Source: Pectobacterium punjabense (GTDB lineage: Bacteria; Pseudomonadota; Gammaproteobacteria; Enterobacterales; Enterobacteriaceae). Taken from it: DNA of 64,000 bases. Each line of letters begins with the position of its first letter. The stretch's first letter is position 1. Below the pieces are notes generated by a model that did not search any database, had not been told where the DNA came from, and saw nothing but the letters and a program-made list of their open reading frames with translations. Position numbers and translations under genes: made by a program. This document shows, piece by piece, positions 1-10,895 of the stretch. Where the stretch lies: the NCBI RefSeq assembly GCF_012427845.1, contig NZ_CP038498.1, positions 3,782,001 to 3,846,000 of the forward strand, in the 5' to 3' direction.

Positions 1-1070
1 ACTTCACGGAAGAGAGCCGCGCGGGCCGTAACGTCATCAGCAGCGATATTCAACTGGGCGTGATTACGCTGATTGCCATCATACTCGGCCTGACCACCGC
101 AATTGTTATTTCACGGCAGATCGTTCGCCCATTACACCAGGCGCTACACGCGACTCGCGCCATTGCAGAAGGCGATCTCACGGTACACCTTCACAATGAA
201 CGCCGTGATGAGTTAGGCCAGCTGATTTCGGCTATGGGGCAGATGAACAACAATCTGCACAGCATGATTGATAAAATTCGCCTCAGCGCGAATCAGATCT
301 CCTCTGCCGCAGGGGAAATTACCGCCGGTAATGCCGATCTTTCCGTCCGAACCACGCAGCAAGCTGCTGCACTGGAAGAAACCGCCGCCAGTATGGAACA
401 GCTGACGTCAACGGTAAAACAAAATGCCGATAACGCCCATCAAGCCAACCGGCTGGTTATGGACGCCTCTGATACCGCAAATCAGGGGGGAGAACAGGTT
501 TCTAAAGCGGTTAATACCATGCACGGCATCGCACAGAGTTCTCACCGTATTGCTGAAATCACTTCAATGATTAACAGCATCGCGTTCCAGACTAATATTC
601 TGGCGCTCAACGCAGCAGTAGAGGCTGCGCGAGCCGGTGAACAAGGTCGTGGTTTTGCCGTCGTCGCCAGTGAGGTACGCAATCTGGCACAGCGCAGCGC
701 GCAGGCCGCAAAAGAGATCGATACGCTCATTGGCGAGTCAGTTTCACAGATTAATAACGGTGCGGCACTCGTTAACAGCGCAGGGAAAACAATGGAGGGG
801 ATTGTACAGTCCGTGACACAGGTCCACACCATAATGAAAGACATTACTACCGCCTCGGACGAGCAACATCGCGGTATTTCTCAGGTCGGTCAGGCAATCA
901 TAGAGATGGATCAGAACACGCAGCAAAATACCGTGCTGGTCGAGCAATCCTCTTCTGCCGCTCACTCGCTGGAGCAACAGGCGATCGTGCTTTCTGATGC
1001 CGTTTCTGTCTTCCGGCTTTTACATCCTTCACAGCAAGACCTTCGCAGGCTGGCAAACCCCGCGGCCTAA
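1..1070 (+). CDS. Methyl-accepting chemotaxis protein, 3' part (cut by window edge)
   Basis: Inner-membrane chemoreceptor that passes ligand signals to CheA/CheW. The reading frame is already open at base 3 and continues through the first visible ATG at 60, so the start and the periplasmic domain lie outside the window. About 355 residues are visible: a transmembrane helix of hydrophobic residues around 50-120, a HAMP segment (RQIVRPL...), and a full cytoplasmic signalling domain with the conserved hairpin tip ([20 protein letters not shown], then [10 protein letters not shown]). The protein ends in LANPAA and has no C-terminal CheR/CheB-binding pentapeptide. The ligand cannot be judged without the sensor domain. 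Confidence 0.95.
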   Translation, partial: FTEESRAGRNVISSDIQLGVITLIAIILGLTTAIVISRQIVRPLHQALHATRAIAEGDLTVHLHNERRDELGQLISAMGQMNNNLHSMIDKIRLSANQISSAAGEITAGNADLSVRTTQQAAALEETAASMEQLTSTVKQNADNAHQANRLVMDASDTANQGGEQVSKAVNTMHGIAQSSHRIAEITSMINSIAFQTNILALNAAVEAARAGEQGRGFAVVASEVRNLAQRSAQAAKEIDTLIGESVSQINNGAALVNSAGKTMEGIVQSVTQVHTIMKDITTASDEQHRGISQVGQAIIEMDQNTQQNTVLVEQSSSAAHSLEQQAIVLSDAVSVFRLLHPSQQDLRRLANPAA

Positions 1071-1080
1071 CCCCAACGAC

Positions 1081-1106
1081 AGAGAGGTGCCTTATAGCAC
1101 CTCTCT
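1081..1106. terminator. Hairpin between convergent MCP and rlmB genes
   Basis: AGAGAGGTGC and GCACCTCTCT form a perfect 10-bp stem around a 6-nt loop in the short gap between two genes that converge. No clear T-run follows on either strand, so it is a probable but not canonical bidirectional terminator. Confidence 0.5.
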
Positions 1107-1126
1107 GCTATCAGATACGACGCTAA

Positions 1127-1858
1127 TCACCCGCGCTGGCGAACGGCTTCAAACAGACACACGCCAGTGGCAACAGACACGTTCAGTGAAGACACGCTGC
1201 CCGCCATCGGAATACTGATCAGCTCATCGCAGTGCTCACGGGTCAGGCGACGCATCCCTTCCCCTTCCGCGCCCATCACCAGCGCCAACGGCCCGGTCAG
1301 TTTACTTTGGTACAACGTATGATCTGCTTCACCCGCCGTGCCGACGATCCAGATATTACGCTCTTGCAGCAGGCGCATCGTGCGAGCCAGATTGGTCACG
1401 CTGATGACTGGCACCGTTTCCGCTGCCCCACAGGCCACCTTCTTCACCGTCGCATTCAACTGTGCCGAACGATCGCGGGGCACAATCACCGCATGCACGC
1501 CAGCGCCATCAGCATTACGCAGGCACGCGCCCAGATTATGCGGATCGGTCACGCCGTCCAATATCAACAGGAAAGGCGTTTCCAGATTGTCTAACATCGC
1601 AGGCAGATCGTTTTCCTGATATTTCCGCCCTTCTTTGACCTTCGCTACGATCCCCTGATGCACCGCGTCTTCAGCCTGCTTATCCAGCCACTGCCGATTC
1701 GCCACTTGAATGACGATACCTTGCGCTTCCAGCTCGGCAATCACAGGCTGAAGGCGACGATCGTCGCGCCCTTTCAGAACAAAAACTTCCAGAAAACGCT
1801 GCGGGTCGCGCTCAAGCAGTGCTTTAACCGCGTGGATACCGTAAATAATTTCGCTCAT
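1127..1858 (-). CDS. rlmB: 23S rRNA (guanosine(2251)-2'-O)-methyltransferase RlmB
   Basis: SPOUT-class methyltransferase that 2'-O-methylates G2251 in the P-loop of 23S rRNA. The 243-residue length equals the E. coli protein. It has the N-terminal substrate-binding domain (starts [15 protein letters not shown]) and the C-terminal knotted SAM-binding motifs [16 protein letters not shown] and [19 protein letters not shown]. It lies downstream of rnr on the same strand with about 100 bp between them, as in the conserved nsrR-rnr-rlmB operon of enterobacteria. Confidence 0.97.
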   Translation of the reverse strand: MSEIIYGIHAVKALLERDPQRFLEVFVLKGRDDRRLQPVIAELEAQGIVIQVANRQWLDKQAEDAVHQGIVAKVKEGRKYQENDLPAMLDNLETPFLLILDGVTDPHNLGACLRNADGAGVHAVIVPRDRSAQLNATVKKVACGAAETVPVISVTNLARTMRLLQERNIWIVGTAGEADHTLYQSKLTGPLALVMGAEGEGMRRLTREHCDELISIPMAGSVSSLNVSVATGVCLFEAVRQRG

Positions 1859-1920
1859 TAATACTCTTCAAATTAACCATAACAGGCAGAGCCTGTTCAT
1901 TAGAGATAGAGGCTTACCCG

Positions 1921-1948
1921 GCTTCCTCCTCTACATCGAGGAGGAAGC
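1921..1948 (-). terminator. Hairpin in the rnr-rlmB intergenic gap
   Basis: CTTCCTCCTC and GAGGAGGAAG form a perfect 10-bp stem with a 6-nt loop between rnr and rlmB. There is no T-run after it on the minus strand, so it may be an attenuator or RNA-processing stem rather than a full terminator. Confidence 0.4.
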
Positions 1949-1961
1949 TGGCTAGTTAACC

Positions 1962-4418
1962 TTACTCAGCAGATTTTTTCTTTGCGCGTTTAGCCTTGGT
2001 TGCAGCGGCGATTTTACGCGTTTTCTCTGCGTTCTTTTTCGCTTTATCGCGGTTCTTTTTCGGTTTGGCTTTTGGCTTATCCGATTTCGCGTTGCGTTCG
2101 CCTTCTTTGCGGAATGCCGCATCCGGCTCAAAGTTTGCAGCAGCTTTGCTTGGACTACGACGACGTCGACTTGGCTTAGCCTCACGCGACTCAGGTTTCT
2201 TCGTCCGGTCACGCGCAGTTTTGCCTTCGCCGCGCACCTTGCGCGTACTGGAAATCAAGGCGAAATCAATGTTGCGTTCGTCCATATGCACAGCTTCAAC
2301 GCGGATTTCTACTTCATCACCCAGACGATAAACCTGCCCACGCGATTCGCCGATCAGTCGTTGACCGATATTATCGTAACGATAGTAGTCATTATCCAGC
2401 GTAGAAACGTGCACCAGCCCATCGATAAACAGATCTTTCAGGCGCACGAAGAAGCCAAAGCCGGTCACGCTGGAGATAATCCCCGTAAAGACTTCACCCA
2501 CATGATCCTGCATAAAGTCGCACTTCAGCCAATCCGCAACGTCACGTGTGGCTTCATCCGCACGGCGCTCCGTCATCGAACAGTGCATACCCAGCTGTAG
2601 CATCTCGTTAATATCGCTATGCCAACCGCCCGTTGACGTCCAGCGCTCATGGCGATCGCTCAGCAGGTACTTAATCGCACGGTGCAGCGACAGGTCAGGA
2701 TAACGACGAATTGGCGATGTGAAGTGGCCGTAAGACGTCAAGGCCAGCCCGAAGTGACCGCGGTTTTCCGGGTCATAAATCGCCTGCTTCATCGAACGCA
2801 GCAGCATGGTTTGCAGCATTTCCCGATCGGGACGCTCCGCGACCTCGTTCATCAATTCCGCGTAATCTTTCGGCTGCGGCTTCATTCCACCTTTCAGCGT
2901 CAGCCCCAGTTCGCCCAGCACGCTGCGCAGGGCTAATACATGGTCTTCGCTCGGCTGATCGTGTACGCGGAACAGCGCGGGTTCTTCGTTCTTCTCCACA
3001 AATCTCGCGGCGGAGATGTTCGCCAGAATCATGCACTCTTCGATCAGCTTGTGCGCGTCATTACGCACCACGGCTTCCACACGGTCGATGCGACGTTCAG
3101 CGTTAAAAATAAACTTCGCTTCTTCGGTCTCAAACGCGATGCCACCGCGCACTTCACGCGCGTGTTCCAGCGCTTTATACATATGGTGTAGCTCTTCCAG
3201 CCCGCCGACCAAAGGCTTGTAGTGCTCACGCAGCTCGGCATCGCCTTGCAGAATGTTCCACACTTTGGTGTAGGTCAGACGTGCGTGTGAGCTCATCACC
3301 GCTTCATAGAATTTGTAGGACGACAGCTTGCCCTGTGCCGAGACAGTCATTTCACAGACCATACACAGGCGATCAACCTGCGGGTTAAGCGAACACAGCC
3401 CGTTTGACAGCACTTCCGGCAGCATCGGTACAACCTGCGACGGGAAGTACACCGATGTGCCACGCGCCCGCGCTTCATGGTCAAGCGCCGTATTCGGCCG
3501 AACGTAATAGCTCACGTCCGCAATCGCGACCCACAAGCGCCAGCCGCCGCCACGTTTCTGTTCACAGTACACGGCGTCATCAAAATCACGGGCATCTTCG
3601 CCGTCAATCGTGACCAGCGGCAGCTTACGCAGATCCACACGACCTTTTTTCGCGGCTTCCGGTACCTCTTCGGAAAGATCCTTCACCTGCTCTTCGACTT
3701 TAGGCGGCCAGGTGTGCGGAATATCGTGGGTACGCAGGGCGATATCCACCGCCAGCCCAGTACCCATATTGTCACCGAGGATCTCAACGATCTTACCGAC
3801 CGCCTTCGTGCGGCGCGTTGCGCGTTGCGTCAGCTCAACCACGACCACAAAGCCCATGCGAGCGCCGTTAATTTCTTCTTTCGGGATCAGGATATCGAAG
3901 CTCAGACGGCTATCATCCGGTACGACGAACCCAACACCGGCATCGACAAAATAACGGCCGACAATTTGTCCAGTACGCGGTTCCAACACCCGAACAATAC
4001 GCCCTTCGCGGCGTCCTTTACGATCCGCACCCAGCGGCTGTGCCAGCACAACATCGCCGTGAATCGCCCGTTTCATCTCTTCAGCCGACAGATAAAGATC
4101 GTCTTTGCGACCTTCCACACGCAAGAAGCCGAAGCCATCACGGTGGCCGATCACCGTGCCACGCAGCAGATCGAGCTTTTCTGGCAGCGCATAGCATTGG
4201 CGGCGGGTAAAAATAAGCTGACCATCGCGCTCCATCGCACGCAGGCGACGGCGCAGCGCTTCGAGGGGTTCTTCTCCGGTTAATTGCAGGTCGGCGGCTA
4301 ATTCTTCCCGGCTGATCGGGGTATCGCGCTTGGCGATGTGCGCCAAAATATATTCACGGCTAGGGATAGGGGATTCGTATTTTTCTGCTTCTCGTTCCAG
4401 GAATGGATCTTGTGACAT
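1962..4418 (-). CDS. rnr: Ribonuclease R
   Basis: 3'-5' processive exoribonuclease of the RNase II/R family, which degrades structured RNA and acts in tmRNA-linked mRNA decay and rRNA quality control. The 818 residues hold an N-terminal helix-turn-helix and cold-shock domains, the RNB catalytic domain ([14 protein letters not shown] with the metal-binding Asp cluster), an S1 domain near residues 630-720 and a Lys/Arg-rich tail typical of RNase R. The frame is open to 4463, but I place the start at 4418: it gives [20 protein letters not shown], matching the E. coli N-terminus, and a GGAGG sits just upstream. It follows nsrR in the operon. Confidence 0.97.
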   Translation of the reverse strand: MSQDPFLEREAEKYESPIPSREYILAHIAKRDTPISREELAADLQLTGEEPLEALRRRLRAMERDGQLIFTRRQCYALPEKLDLLRGTVIGHRDGFGFLRVEGRKDDLYLSAEEMKRAIHGDVVLAQPLGADRKGRREGRIVRVLEPRTGQIVGRYFVDAGVGFVVPDDSRLSFDILIPKEEINGARMGFVVVVELTQRATRRTKAVGKIVEILGDNMGTGLAVDIALRTHDIPHTWPPKVEEQVKDLSEEVPEAAKKGRVDLRKLPLVTIDGEDARDFDDAVYCEQKRGGGWRLWVAIADVSYYVRPNTALDHEARARGTSVYFPSQVVPMLPEVLSNGLCSLNPQVDRLCMVCEMTVSAQGKLSSYKFYEAVMSSHARLTYTKVWNILQGDAELREHYKPLVGGLEELHHMYKALEHAREVRGGIAFETEEAKFIFNAERRIDRVEAVVRNDAHKLIEECMILANISAARFVEKNEEPALFRVHDQPSEDHVLALRSVLGELGLTLKGGMKPQPKDYAELMNEVAERPDREMLQTMLLRSMKQAIYDPENRGHFGLALTSYGHFTSPIRRYPDLSLHRAIKYLLSDRHERWTSTGGWHSDINEMLQLGMHCSMTERRADEATRDVADWLKCDFMQDHVGEVFTGIISSVTGFGFFVRLKDLFIDGLVHVSTLDNDYYRYDNIGQRLIGESRGQVYRLGDEVEIRVEAVHMDERNIDFALISSTRKVRGEGKTARDRTKKPESREAKPSRRRRSPSKAAANFEPDAAFRKEGERNAKSDKPKAKPKKNRDKAKKNAEKTRKIAAATKAKRAKKKSAE

Positions 4419-4459
4419 TGCGGTTCCTCCGTTGTCATCAGCAGGAGGCTGAACAAAAT

Positions 4460-4885
4460 TCATTCAACCAACAATAATTTATAAAGCGGCGGGTTTTCTT
4501 TGACCATATCAGCCAGCGTGTATTGATCCAGCTCATGCAGAAAATTTTGTACCGCCTGTTGAAGCACCTGCTTCAAGCGACAGGCTGGCGTAATGTGGCA
4601 AAATTCATGGTTACAGTTAACCAGCGTGAGCGGTTCCAATTCGCGTACAACATCGCCAATCCGAATAGTTTCTGCCGGTTTCCCAAGACGAATACCGCCG
4701 TTTTTGCCGCGCACGGCCATTACCAACCCAGCACGGCTAAGTTGATTGATAATTTTGACCATATGATTACGAGATACGCCATACACTTCCGTTACCTCCG
4801 AAATGCTGGTCATTTTCCCGCTCGGCAGTGACGCCATATAAATCAGCGCCCGCAAACCATAATCCGTGAAACTTGTTAACTGCAC
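4460..4885 (-). CDS. nsrR: Nitric oxide-sensing Rrf2-family repressor NsrR
   Basis: Iron-sulfur cluster transcription repressor that loses DNA binding on reaction with nitric oxide and controls NO-detoxification genes. The 141 residues show the Rrf2 winged helix ([18 protein letters not shown]...) and the three cluster cysteines C91, C96 and C102, at the positions known for NsrR. It is first in the nsrR-rnr-rlmB operon. A short inverted repeat GATAC-N6-GTATC at 4896-4911 sits just upstream of the start and could be an operator; that is speculative. Confidence 0.96.
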   Translation of the reverse strand: MQLTSFTDYGLRALIYMASLPSGKMTSISEVTEVYGVSRNHMVKIINQLSRAGLVMAVRGKNGGIRLGKPAETIRIGDVVRELEPLTLVNCNHEFCHITPACRLKQVLQQAVQNFLHELDQYTLADMVKENPPLYKLLLVE

Positions 4886-5173
4886 ATAAACCTCGGATAC
4901 CTCTGGGTATCATTGACAGGCGTATGGGGTACGCCCCTGAAAAAACAATGCTATTGACAGATAATAAACCAGGCACAAACACTACGGCTAATTATTTATA
5001 CCCTTTGGGTTGCAAGAGATTGGTCGGTGGTGCCCTGCTTACCAAACCTTTTTACCTCTGCCATATCTTTTTAATTTTATCTCACCGCAACACAGATAAC
5101 GTATTCTCTTTTGTTACACATCACATCTAGCGTGGGCTATCCCCCACGGAAGCGGCGTAAGGAAAAGGACACC

Positions 5174-6745
5174 ATGGGGCTGAAAAATATTTCTATCCGC
5201 ACCGGCTTATTAACGTTATTGCTGTTAACGACCCTGTTGCTGCTTATCGTCAGTAGTATGGGCGTCGTCGCGATTAAGAAAGACAGGGAAACACTGACTG
5301 CACAAAATCAAATTCAGGGGATTGAGCTGGGCAACCTGATGAACGGATACAATCAAACGCTTAGCGCCCGCGCCTCAGCAACGCTCGCCGTCAGGAAAAT
5401 CGAAATCGGATTGCTGGATGACGGTGCTAAAGAAACCGGAATCGTAGAAAAACACCTCCACCAGTCACAGGAAGACATTGAACGCGCCATCAAATCGGTC
5501 GATGCCGATCCAAAGCGTCAGGCGCTGGCACAGGACGTGTTAAAAACCTATCAAGCCTATTTTCAGCAGGGTATGAGCCCGATGCTGAGCGCGCTGCAAA
5601 AGCAGTATACCGACGAATATTACGACGTACTGGAAAAACAGCTCGGCCCGCTGAGCGAGGCCTTTGATTTATCAATCCAAAACTTCCGTCAGTATGCCCA
5701 ACAGCTTTCCGAACAGGGCTTGGCGCAGTCTGAACGTAATGAACGCATGATGCTGTTGCTGATTGCCATTGCCAGCCTGTTATCCATTACGCTGGTCGCA
5801 TTAGCCTGGGTCGCGCTGCGGCACATGCTGCTCAAACCGCTGGATTATGCCATTGAGCAGTTGGAACTGGTTGCCGCTGGTAACCTGACCCACCGCCTGA
5901 TGCAAGGCGGGGACAACGAACTGGGTCGACTCAATGATGCTATCGGCCGCATGCAGGGTGCGCTGCTGGAGTCGGTCAGTCAGGTACGCGACGCCAGCAC
6001 GCAAATCGATCTCGGTAGCCGCGAACTGTTTGAAGAAAACGCTCAGCTTTCCCAACGCACCGAAGAGTCCGTTGCCGCGCTAGAGCAGACGGCGGCAAGC
6101 ATGGAGCAATTGAGTGCCACGGTGAAGCTCAATGCCGATCACGCCGAGCTTGCACATCAACTCGCCAATAACGTCTCGAACACCAGCAGCCGCAGCAACG
6201 AGTCAGTCTGCTATGTTATTGAAAAAATGCAGGAGATCGCCACCAGCGCCAAACGCATCAATGACATCCTCAGCGTCATCGACGGCATTGCGTTCCAAAC
6301 CAACATTCTGGCGCTGAACGCCTCCGTCGAATCCGCCCGCGCAGGCGAACAAGGCAGAGGTTTTGCCGTCGTCGCCGGAGAAGTACGTAATTTGGCGCAG
6401 CACAGCGCGCAAGCCGCGAAAGAAATCCGCTCACTGATTGTAGATTCACAAACTCGCGTGTCTGAGGGGCTTGAATTAGCCTCTAAAGCAGGCGAGACCA
6501 TGGATGAGGTGACCGACGAAATCATCCGTATTACACAGCTGATGCGCGACATTTCCACCGCGACACAAGAGCAGCATCGCGGTATTGAGCAAGTAAATGT
6601 TGCCTTTACGCAGATAGATAAAGTGGCTCAACACAACGCACAGCTCGTCAAAGCCTCATCCGCCACCACGCAGTCGTTGGAACAGCAGTCTCAACAGCTC
6701 ATGCGGTCTATGTCGCTATTTCAGGTAGAACCTCGCCTTTCCTAA
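5174..6745 (+). CDS. Methyl-accepting chemotaxis protein (Tar/Tsr-like topology)
   Basis: Complete 524-residue chemoreceptor: TM1 near residues 10-32, a four-helix-type periplasmic domain of about 150 residues, TM2 near 192-214, HAMP, and a signalling domain with the tip [20 protein letters not shown]. The start at 5174 (MGLKNISIRTGLL) is preferred over an upstream in-frame codon because it follows the ribosome site AAGGAAAAGGA. The tail ends FQVEPRLS with no NWETF-like pentapeptide, so adaptation probably depends on other receptors. The ligand is unknown. It runs divergently from nsrR. Confidence 0.95.
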   Translation: MGLKNISIRTGLLTLLLLTTLLLLIVSSMGVVAIKKDRETLTAQNQIQGIELGNLMNGYNQTLSARASATLAVRKIEIGLLDDGAKETGIVEKHLHQSQEDIERAIKSVDADPKRQALAQDVLKTYQAYFQQGMSPMLSALQKQYTDEYYDVLEKQLGPLSEAFDLSIQNFRQYAQQLSEQGLAQSERNERMMLLLIAIASLLSITLVALAWVALRHMLLKPLDYAIEQLELVAAGNLTHRLMQGGDNELGRLNDAIGRMQGALLESVSQVRDASTQIDLGSRELFEENAQLSQRTEESVAALEQTAASMEQLSATVKLNADHAELAHQLANNVSNTSSRSNESVCYVIEKMQEIATSAKRINDILSVIDGIAFQTNILALNASVESARAGEQGRGFAVVAGEVRNLAQHSAQAAKEIRSLIVDSQTRVSEGLELASKAGETMDEVTDEIIRITQLMRDISTATQEQHRGIEQVNVAFTQIDKVAQHNAQLVKASSATTQSLEQQSQQLMRSMSLFQVEPRLS

Positions 6746-6762
6746 TCCACAGATCTACATCA

Positions 6763-6791
6763 CCAGTGGTCAGCCTCACGTTGACCACTGG
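6763..6791 (+). terminator. Hairpin after the MCP gene
   Basis: CCAGTGGTCA and TGACCACTGG form a perfect 10-bp stem with a 9-nt loop, 17 bp after the MCP stop codon. The following sequence is AT-rich but lacks a long T-run. Confidence 0.6.
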
Positions 6792-7256
6792 CATTATAAA
6801 AAATCGTCACTGCTTTCTACTCATTACGTACAGCACAGAATAAATAATGAGAAAAAGCAGGAACCCGCTACCCACTTAACGCACATACTTCATACATATA
6901 CTTTCAGATAATTTGAGTATTATTTTTTTGCCGCTATTCTCTGTTTTTGCACATAAGCGTATAAATAGAGTTTCAGCGTAAAAACGGCCAGAACCACCAC
7001 GTCAATACATTGAATAAAAAGACAATGAGAGAAACACCTTATTGGTGGTAGGCGTTGTGCATTTCAGGTCATTAATTACATGCCAATAAAATATTTATTA
7101 ATATAATTAATAGCTCGCTATTTTATTAATTCGGCCCATTGCTTTTCGCGTAAAAAAGGACTGCCGATAACATCGCAGACGGCGTTGTGATAAACGAATG
7201 CCTCTGGCAACAGCGAATCAAGGGTAAAGACAGAAAGAACATAGGCAAATATAAAC
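6792..7256. other. AT-rich non-coding leader region of the GGDEF gene
   Basis: No convincing gene on either strand. It is AT-rich, with runs such as the region 7085-7130. The only recognisable element is an exact sigma-28 -10 box at 7163-7170. Confidence 0.6.
7163..7170 (+). promoter_or_regulatory. Possible sigma-28 (FliA) -10 box
   Basis: GCCGATAA matches the FliA -10 consensus exactly, 87 bp before the diguanylate cyclase start. A TAAA -35 element at the expected 15-bp spacing is not present, so the call rests on the -10 box alone. Confidence 0.3.
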
Positions 7257-9089
7257 ATGAATAATCAGTCAGTTGATGTTGATTTGATTACCAGGTTTGA
7301 CAATGAAGCCAAACTGCACGCGCTCAATTCCGTTTATGCCATCGCCGAGTTTGATATGGCAGGGAAACTGGTTGAAGCCAATCCTCTTTTTTGCAAAATG
7401 CTGGGCTATAAAAAAGAAGACATTATTCAGAAAAATCACACGTTCTTTCTGCCAGAAGGATTGCGCCAAAAACACGATCATTTCTGGCACGATGTGATCA
7501 AAGGAAATATCAATGCGGGAGAATTCCAACGAAAAAACCAAAAAGGGGACATTATTTGGCTCCACGCCGCTTATACGCCAATTATTGATCATTCCGGTCG
7601 CCACATTGGCGTAATAAAATTGGCGCTTGATATTACTCAGGAAAAGCGTCTGATGTCGGAACATCGAGCACAGCTAGAGGCAATTGAAAATGCGCAAGGC
7701 GTGATCGAATTTGATAAAGATGGCTACATCACCCACGTCAACAAACACTATCTGATGCTAACAGGCTATGAAGAAAAGGAAATTCTTGGCCTGCACCACA
7801 AATCGCTTTGCGAACCCACTTATACCGAACAGGCTGACTATCAAACATTCTGGGAGACCTTGCATCGAGGCCACCCCATTAGCGGACGCTTCCACCGACT
7901 GGGTAAGGATAATCATTCATTCTGGATACAGGCGACCTACAGCCCAATCATGGATAGTGAAGGTAATGTGAGAAAAATCATTAAATATGCTCACAACATC
8001 ACGCAAAACGTTGAAACCGAAAAAAAAGCCCATCAGCAAGGTATCATTCTCGATATCCTGTTATCAGTCCATGACAGCTTTCTACTCGACCATAATCTCC
8101 CCTCAGCCTGCGATAAAGTCTTTGAACGCCTGCTCGACGTGACCAACAGCAGCTTCGGTTTTATCGCCACGTTGCAGGAAGATGAGGACGGGCAATCGCT
8201 CTATCTTCCCGCTATATCCAATCTTACCTGGGATGAAGAAACCCTGGCTTGGTACAGGCACCAGCGAAGAATCCACGGTGGTCTGAAGTTACGTAAGCTT
8301 GATAACCTGTTTGGCCATGTTGTAACCCAAAATACGGTGGTCTGCACCAACAACCTGCTGAGACAAAAGGCCGGGCGGGATCTTCCCCCCATCCATCCTG
8401 CGCTGTATTCCCTGCTCGGCATTCCTATCACCCACAACGGTAAAGCGATCGGAATGATCGCGCTAGCTAACCGTCGGGAAGGTTACGATCAAACGATGAT
8501 CGAACTACTGGCACCGTTGGTGAAAACGCTCGGTATTATTATTCACGCCCGTTCGCTGGAAGATGAGCGCACACAGGTAGAGGCCTCTCTCCGCTTTAGC
8601 GCGGGGCATGATTTTCTTACCGGCTTGCCCAATCGCAGCAGTTTCTTCGAGCAGGCCAGTGCTTTTTTCCAACTCAGGCAGCAAAACCAGCACGCGGACA
8701 AAAGCTGTCTGGCCATCATTGATATCGATTTCTTCAAAAATATTAATGACAAATATGGCCATCTGGCTGGCGATGCCGTTCTAAAAGAGCTGGCGATGTT
8801 GATGCGTATGTCATTACGTCAGGAGGATCTGGTTGCCCGTCTCGGTGGTGAGGAGTTCATCATCTTGTTAAAAGATGTCTCCTATCAAACGGCGGTAATG
8901 ACGATTGAGCGTATTCGTAAATCGATTGAGCAACATACGCTGGAATACGACCGCCAGAGTCTGCATTTTACGATCAGTGCAGGCATTGCCGCCTACCGAC
9001 CTGAACTTGCCTCCGTTGAAGATTGGATTCAGCTAGCCGATGAAAACCTTTATTCCGCTAAACGGCAAGGTCGCAACTGTGTGAAATAA
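7257..9089 (+). CDS. PAS-PAS-GAF diguanylate cyclase
   Basis: Likely makes cyclic di-GMP from two GTP under control of N-terminal sensors. The 610 residues contain two PAS domains, each with a PAC-like tail (about 20-135 and 145-265; note HSGRHIGVIKLALDIT and SEGNVRKIIKYAHNIT), a GAF-like domain (about 275-430), and a GGDEF domain (about 445-608). The active-site motif is GGEEF at residues 530-534. An RQED inhibitory site at 521-524 sits five residues upstream, as in product-inhibited cyclases. No transmembrane segment is seen, so it is probably cytoplasmic. PAS-type sensors of this kind resemble those of aerotaxis and flavin or haem sensors; the cofactor is not inferable. Its 3' end overlaps the convergent yggR by 32 bp. 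Confidence 0.93.
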   Translation: MNNQSVDVDLITRFDNEAKLHALNSVYAIAEFDMAGKLVEANPLFCKMLGYKKEDIIQKNHTFFLPEGLRQKHDHFWHDVIKGNINAGEFQRKNQKGDIIWLHAAYTPIIDHSGRHIGVIKLALDITQEKRLMSEHRAQLEAIENAQGVIEFDKDGYITHVNKHYLMLTGYEEKEILGLHHKSLCEPTYTEQADYQTFWETLHRGHPISGRFHRLGKDNHSFWIQATYSPIMDSEGNVRKIIKYAHNITQNVETEKKAHQQGIILDILLSVHDSFLLDHNLPSACDKVFERLLDVTNSSFGFIATLQEDEDGQSLYLPAISNLTWDEETLAWYRHQRRIHGGLKLRKLDNLFGHVVTQNTVVCTNNLLRQKAGRDLPPIHPALYSLLGIPITHNGKAIGMIALANRREGYDQTMIELLAPLVKTLGIIIHARSLEDERTQVEASLRFSAGHDFLTGLPNRSSFFEQASAFFQLRQQNQHADKSCLAIIDIDFFKNINDKYGHLAGDAVLKELAMLMRMSLRQEDLVARLGGEEFIILLKDVSYQTAVMTIERIRKSIEQHTLEYDRQSLHFTISAGIAAYRPELASVEDWIQLADENLYSAKRQGRNCVK

Positions 9090-10074
9090 GCCCGTCCCGA
9101 CAGCGCTGCTGATAGCTTTGTTCGAACGTTTGCATTCCCACTGCCGTTCCCGTCTGGATCAAGCCGGGAAGCTGGTGCGTTTTCCCCTCACGAATCAAGT
9201 TGCTGACTGCCGCTGTCGCCGTCAGCACTTCATAAAGGGCGATTCGGCCACCTTGCACTGCGGGCAACAACTTTTGCGCCACTACGGCTTGCAAACAGGT
9301 TGCTAACTGGCTGCGAACATACGCTTTCTCTTCACCGGGGAAGACATCAATTAGCCGATCAACGGCCTGCGATGCACTGCGTGTATGCAGCGTTGATAGC
9401 ACCAAATGGCCGGTTTCCGCCGCCGTCAACGCCAGACGAATCGTCTCCGTATCGCGCAGTTCCCCTAGCAGAATAACATCGGGATCTTCCCGCAATGCCG
9501 CTCGTAGCGCCTGCGCAAAAGATGCGCTGTGTGCACCGATCTCTCGCTGTTGGATCAGGCATCGTCGGCTGGTATGGATAAACTCGATCGGATCTTCCAG
9601 CGTGATCACATGGCGATCGCTGCTGTCGTTTAAGCTCCCAACCATTGCCGCCAGCGTCGTGGATTTACCGCTGCCCGTCGCACCAGTGATCAGAATCAGC
9701 CCGTTTGGCTTCCCCAGCAGTGTCGCGAGGACGGGTGGCGCATGTAATTCATCCAACGAAGGTTGAACAAACGGGATAATACGCAGCGCGACAGACAACC
9801 CTTCCCGCTGGCGAAACACATTGACCCGCAGGCGCTGCCCATCAGGCAACATTAACGCCCCATCCACCTGCCCTGCCTGGCGCAATTGCTCTTTCTGAGT
9901 CGGTTCGAGCCAGGCATCGCACCATTGTGCCACCTGCTCCGGCGCTAAACATGGTAAGGTATTTTCAGGCTGTAGCCGCCCATCCATACGTAACACCGGA
10001 GGATGCCCGCTACAAAGGTGCAGATCCGAGGCATTATGTTTTACACTACGCGCCATCCACTCATCCAACTCCAT
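9058..10074 (-). CDS. yggR: PilT-like type IV pilus ATPase (YggR)
   Basis: PilT/GspE-family hexameric ATPase, related to the motor that retracts type IV pili. The 338 residues hold Walker A GATGSGKST at 131-139, the Asp box HVITLEDPIEFIH at 155-167, and Walker B VILLGELRD at 200-208. No other pilus genes are beside it. It lies back to back with yggS (21 bp apart), the arrangement of yggR in E. coli, where its role is unproven. Confidence 0.9.
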   Translation of the reverse strand: MELDEWMARSVKHNASDLHLCSGHPPVLRMDGRLQPENTLPCLAPEQVAQWCDAWLEPTQKEQLRQAGQVDGALMLPDGQRLRVNVFRQREGLSVALRIIPFVQPSLDELHAPPVLATLLGKPNGLILITGATGSGKSTTLAAMVGSLNDSSDRHVITLEDPIEFIHTSRRCLIQQREIGAHSASFAQALRAALREDPDVILLGELRDTETIRLALTAAETGHLVLSTLHTRSASQAVDRLIDVFPGEEKAYVRSQLATCLQAVVAQKLLPAVQGGRIALYEVLTATAAVSNLIREGKTHQLPGLIQTGTAVGMQTFEQSYQQRCRDGLISHSCDLAV

Positions 10075-10095
10075 AGATTAACCTCCTGAATAACC

Positions 10096-10809
10096 ATGAC
10101 GACAATCCAGCAGAATCTACAGGACATCCGGCAACAAATCGCCACCGCCGCACAGCATTGCGCACGGGCACCAGAAGAAATTACGCTACTTGCAGTCAGT
10201 AAAACCAAACCTGTGAGCGCGATCGAAGAAGCCATTGCGGCAGGGCAATGTACGTTTGGCGAAAACTACGTTCAGGAAGGCGTGGAGAAGGTTCATTATT
10301 TCCAGAAAAATCACCCGGACACGTCGTTGGAATGGCACTTTATCGGCCCACTACAGTCCAATAAAAGTCGACTGGTAGCCGAGAATTTTGACTGGTTTCA
10401 CACGGTGGATCGCCTGCGTATAGCGCAGCGCTTGAGCGAACAACGTCCGACCGCCCTGCCGCCGTTAAATGTTCTGTTGCAGATTAATATCAGCAACGAA
10501 CCGAGCAAATCCGGCATTATGGTGGCTGAACTTGCAGAACTCGCCGCCAGTGTCGCCGTATTACCTAACCTGCGTCTGCGCGGCCTGATGGCGATTCCGG
10601 CACCGGAAACCGATTATGAACAGCAGCTTGCTGTTTTCAAACAAATGGCAGCGCTGTTCCAAACATTGTCAGTAAATTATCCGCATATTGATACACTCTC
10701 TATGGGAATGACAGACGACATGCGCGCAGCGATTAATGCAGGCAGCACGCTGGTGCGCATCGGTACGGCAATCTTTGGCGCACGGGACTATTCGGCAAAA
10801 AACGCATAA
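10096..10809 (+). CDS. yggS: PLP homeostasis protein YggS (PLPBP family)
   Basis: Pyridoxal-phosphate-binding protein with an alanine-racemase N-terminal fold. It has no known enzymatic activity and keeps vitamin B6 and amino acid pools balanced. The PLP lysine is K36 in AVSKTKP, the same number as in E. coli. The 237-residue length is normal. It heads the plus-strand run yggS-proC-yggT-yggU-rdgB-hemW, which has only short gaps or overlaps and is probably at least partly co-transcribed. Confidence 0.95.
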   Translation: MTTIQQNLQDIRQQIATAAQHCARAPEEITLLAVSKTKPVSAIEEAIAAGQCTFGENYVQEGVEKVHYFQKNHPDTSLEWHFIGPLQSNKSRLVAENFDWFHTVDRLRIAQRLSEQRPTALPPLNVLLQINISNEPSKSGIMVAELAELAASVAVLPNLRLRGLMAIPAPETDYEQQLAVFKQMAALFQTLSVNYPHIDTLSMGMTDDMRAAINAGSTLVRIGTAIFGARDYSAKNA

Positions 10810-10895
10810 ACAGTCAGCCAAAAGCGTATAAACCGCAGAGACAGCGCCTGAACGGCACGCCGTCTTTGACAAACAGGTGAGCAACGAGGATGCAG

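Noticed and set aside
3477..4283. 268-codon frame antisense to rnr
   Set aside because: Shadow of the high-GC coding strand of rnr; the rnr frame is conserved and complete.
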